Source: Neocallimastix lanati (nom. inval.) (taxonomy: Eukaryota > Neocallimastigomycota > Neocallimastigomycetes > Neocallimastigales > Neocallimastigaceae). From it: a DNA stretch of 15,535 bases. The DNA lies in contig JACVTC010000605.1 of assembly GCA_016946835.1 (NCBI GenBank), positions 1 to 15,535 on the forward strand, written 5' to 3'. The notes under the pieces were generated by a model, which searched no databases, had not been told where the DNA came from, and was given only the letters and a program-made list of their open reading frames with translations. Shown one piece after another: positions 14,994 through 15,535 of this stretch. Both the position numbers and the translations under genes were made by a program. Each line of letters opens with the position of its first letter. The stretch's first letter is position 1.

Positions 14994-15535
14994 TTTTGCA
15001 TTAATAATTATTTTATTAATTATTTTATTAATTTTAATAATATCTTCTTGAATATTCTTTCTGTATAAAATTATAGAAAGTTAAAGATTCTTTCGGTTCG
15101 TAATTCAACCGAAATGAATTTAGAAATTCTTATTATATAAATTATTTTATTCTTTTTTGATAAGATTCATTTTCATCAATTAAATCTATATTCTAGAAAC
15201 TTTACATTATTAATTATTACAAACATATTTCTAAATATTTCTTTAAAATTATTTTTACATGTTAAACTGTTTTTCCGTTAAAAGTATAAATAGTGCGAAC
15301 TTCACGAATGAAAATATTTTTCTTCGTGCTTTTATTAATAATAATTAACGTATAAGTAATTCAAAATATTACCTTGTTGATTAATATTAATAATTATTTT
15401 AAATTTTATAATTAATAAAAAATATTTCTAATAAAACGAATTATTTATACAGATAGTGTAAACCTATTGAGTTTTCTCCTTTCTGTGTTTCTATATCTCA
15501 TCCCGCCTTTACAATAGAAGCACCTCCGTTACAAT
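14994..15535. other. Right flanking AT-rich DNA, no certain gene
   Basis: AT-rich sequence outside element B. It holds an 8-bp inverted repeat (15091-15114), a CACGAA/TTCGTG repeat near 15303-15328, a TATAAATA at 15285-15292, and a short hydrophobic frame from an ATG at 15308 that could be the first exon of a gene running off the window. None is strong enough to call a gene. Confidence 0.5.
15091..15114. repeat. 8-bp perfect inverted repeat
   Basis: TTTCGGTT (15091-15098) and AACCGAAA (15107-15114) with an 8-nt loop. No T-run of the right kind follows to support a Pol III terminator or a bacterial-type terminator. Function unknown. Confidence 0.6.

Overview
This window is AT-rich eukaryotic DNA, poorest in GC between genes. 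Almost all of it is two complete, young Ty3/Gypsy (Metaviridae) LTR retrotransposons lying head to tail on the minus strand. Long homopolymers, Asn/Lys-rich proteins and this element mix fit an early-diverging, AT-rich fungus (arbuscular mycorrhizal or anaerobic gut fungus are the first guesses). An AT-rich protist such as a dictyostelid cannot be excluded from the sequence. I see no certain host gene.

Layout on the plus strand. Positions 1-174 are flank with a (TTTAG)n repeat. Positions 175-6796 hold element A: a perfect 5-bp target duplication (CATGT) around two near-identical ~928-bp LTRs and a single intact 1522-residue Gag-Pol frame ending in a chromodomain. It has the hallmarks of the Tf1/sushi group, including an 11-nt primer-binding site that matches the predicted first 11 nt of its own transcript. 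Positions 6811-14906 hold element B, 8.1 kb, with ~850-bp LTRs, a separate gag (303 aa), and a pol in the -1 frame reached through a UUUAAAC slippery heptamer followed by a predicted H-type pseudoknot. It has a tRNA-type primer-binding site and an unusually long, structured, repeat-containing 1.47-kb leader. Positions 14907-15535 are flank: a tRNA-like sequence with A- and B-box matches 14 bp beyond the end of element B, then AT-rich DNA with a weak hint of a gene start near the right edge.

The two neighbours show opposite solutions to the same replication problems. Element A uses one fused ORF and self-priming. Element B uses ribosomal frameshifting and tRNA priming. In both, the two LTRs differ only by single-base or homopolymer-length indels, with no substitutions seen, so both insertions look very recent and both may still be active. 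The most interesting material is the RNA-level machinery: the self-primer circuit of A, the frameshift signal of B, and the set of strong inverted repeats in the leader of B.
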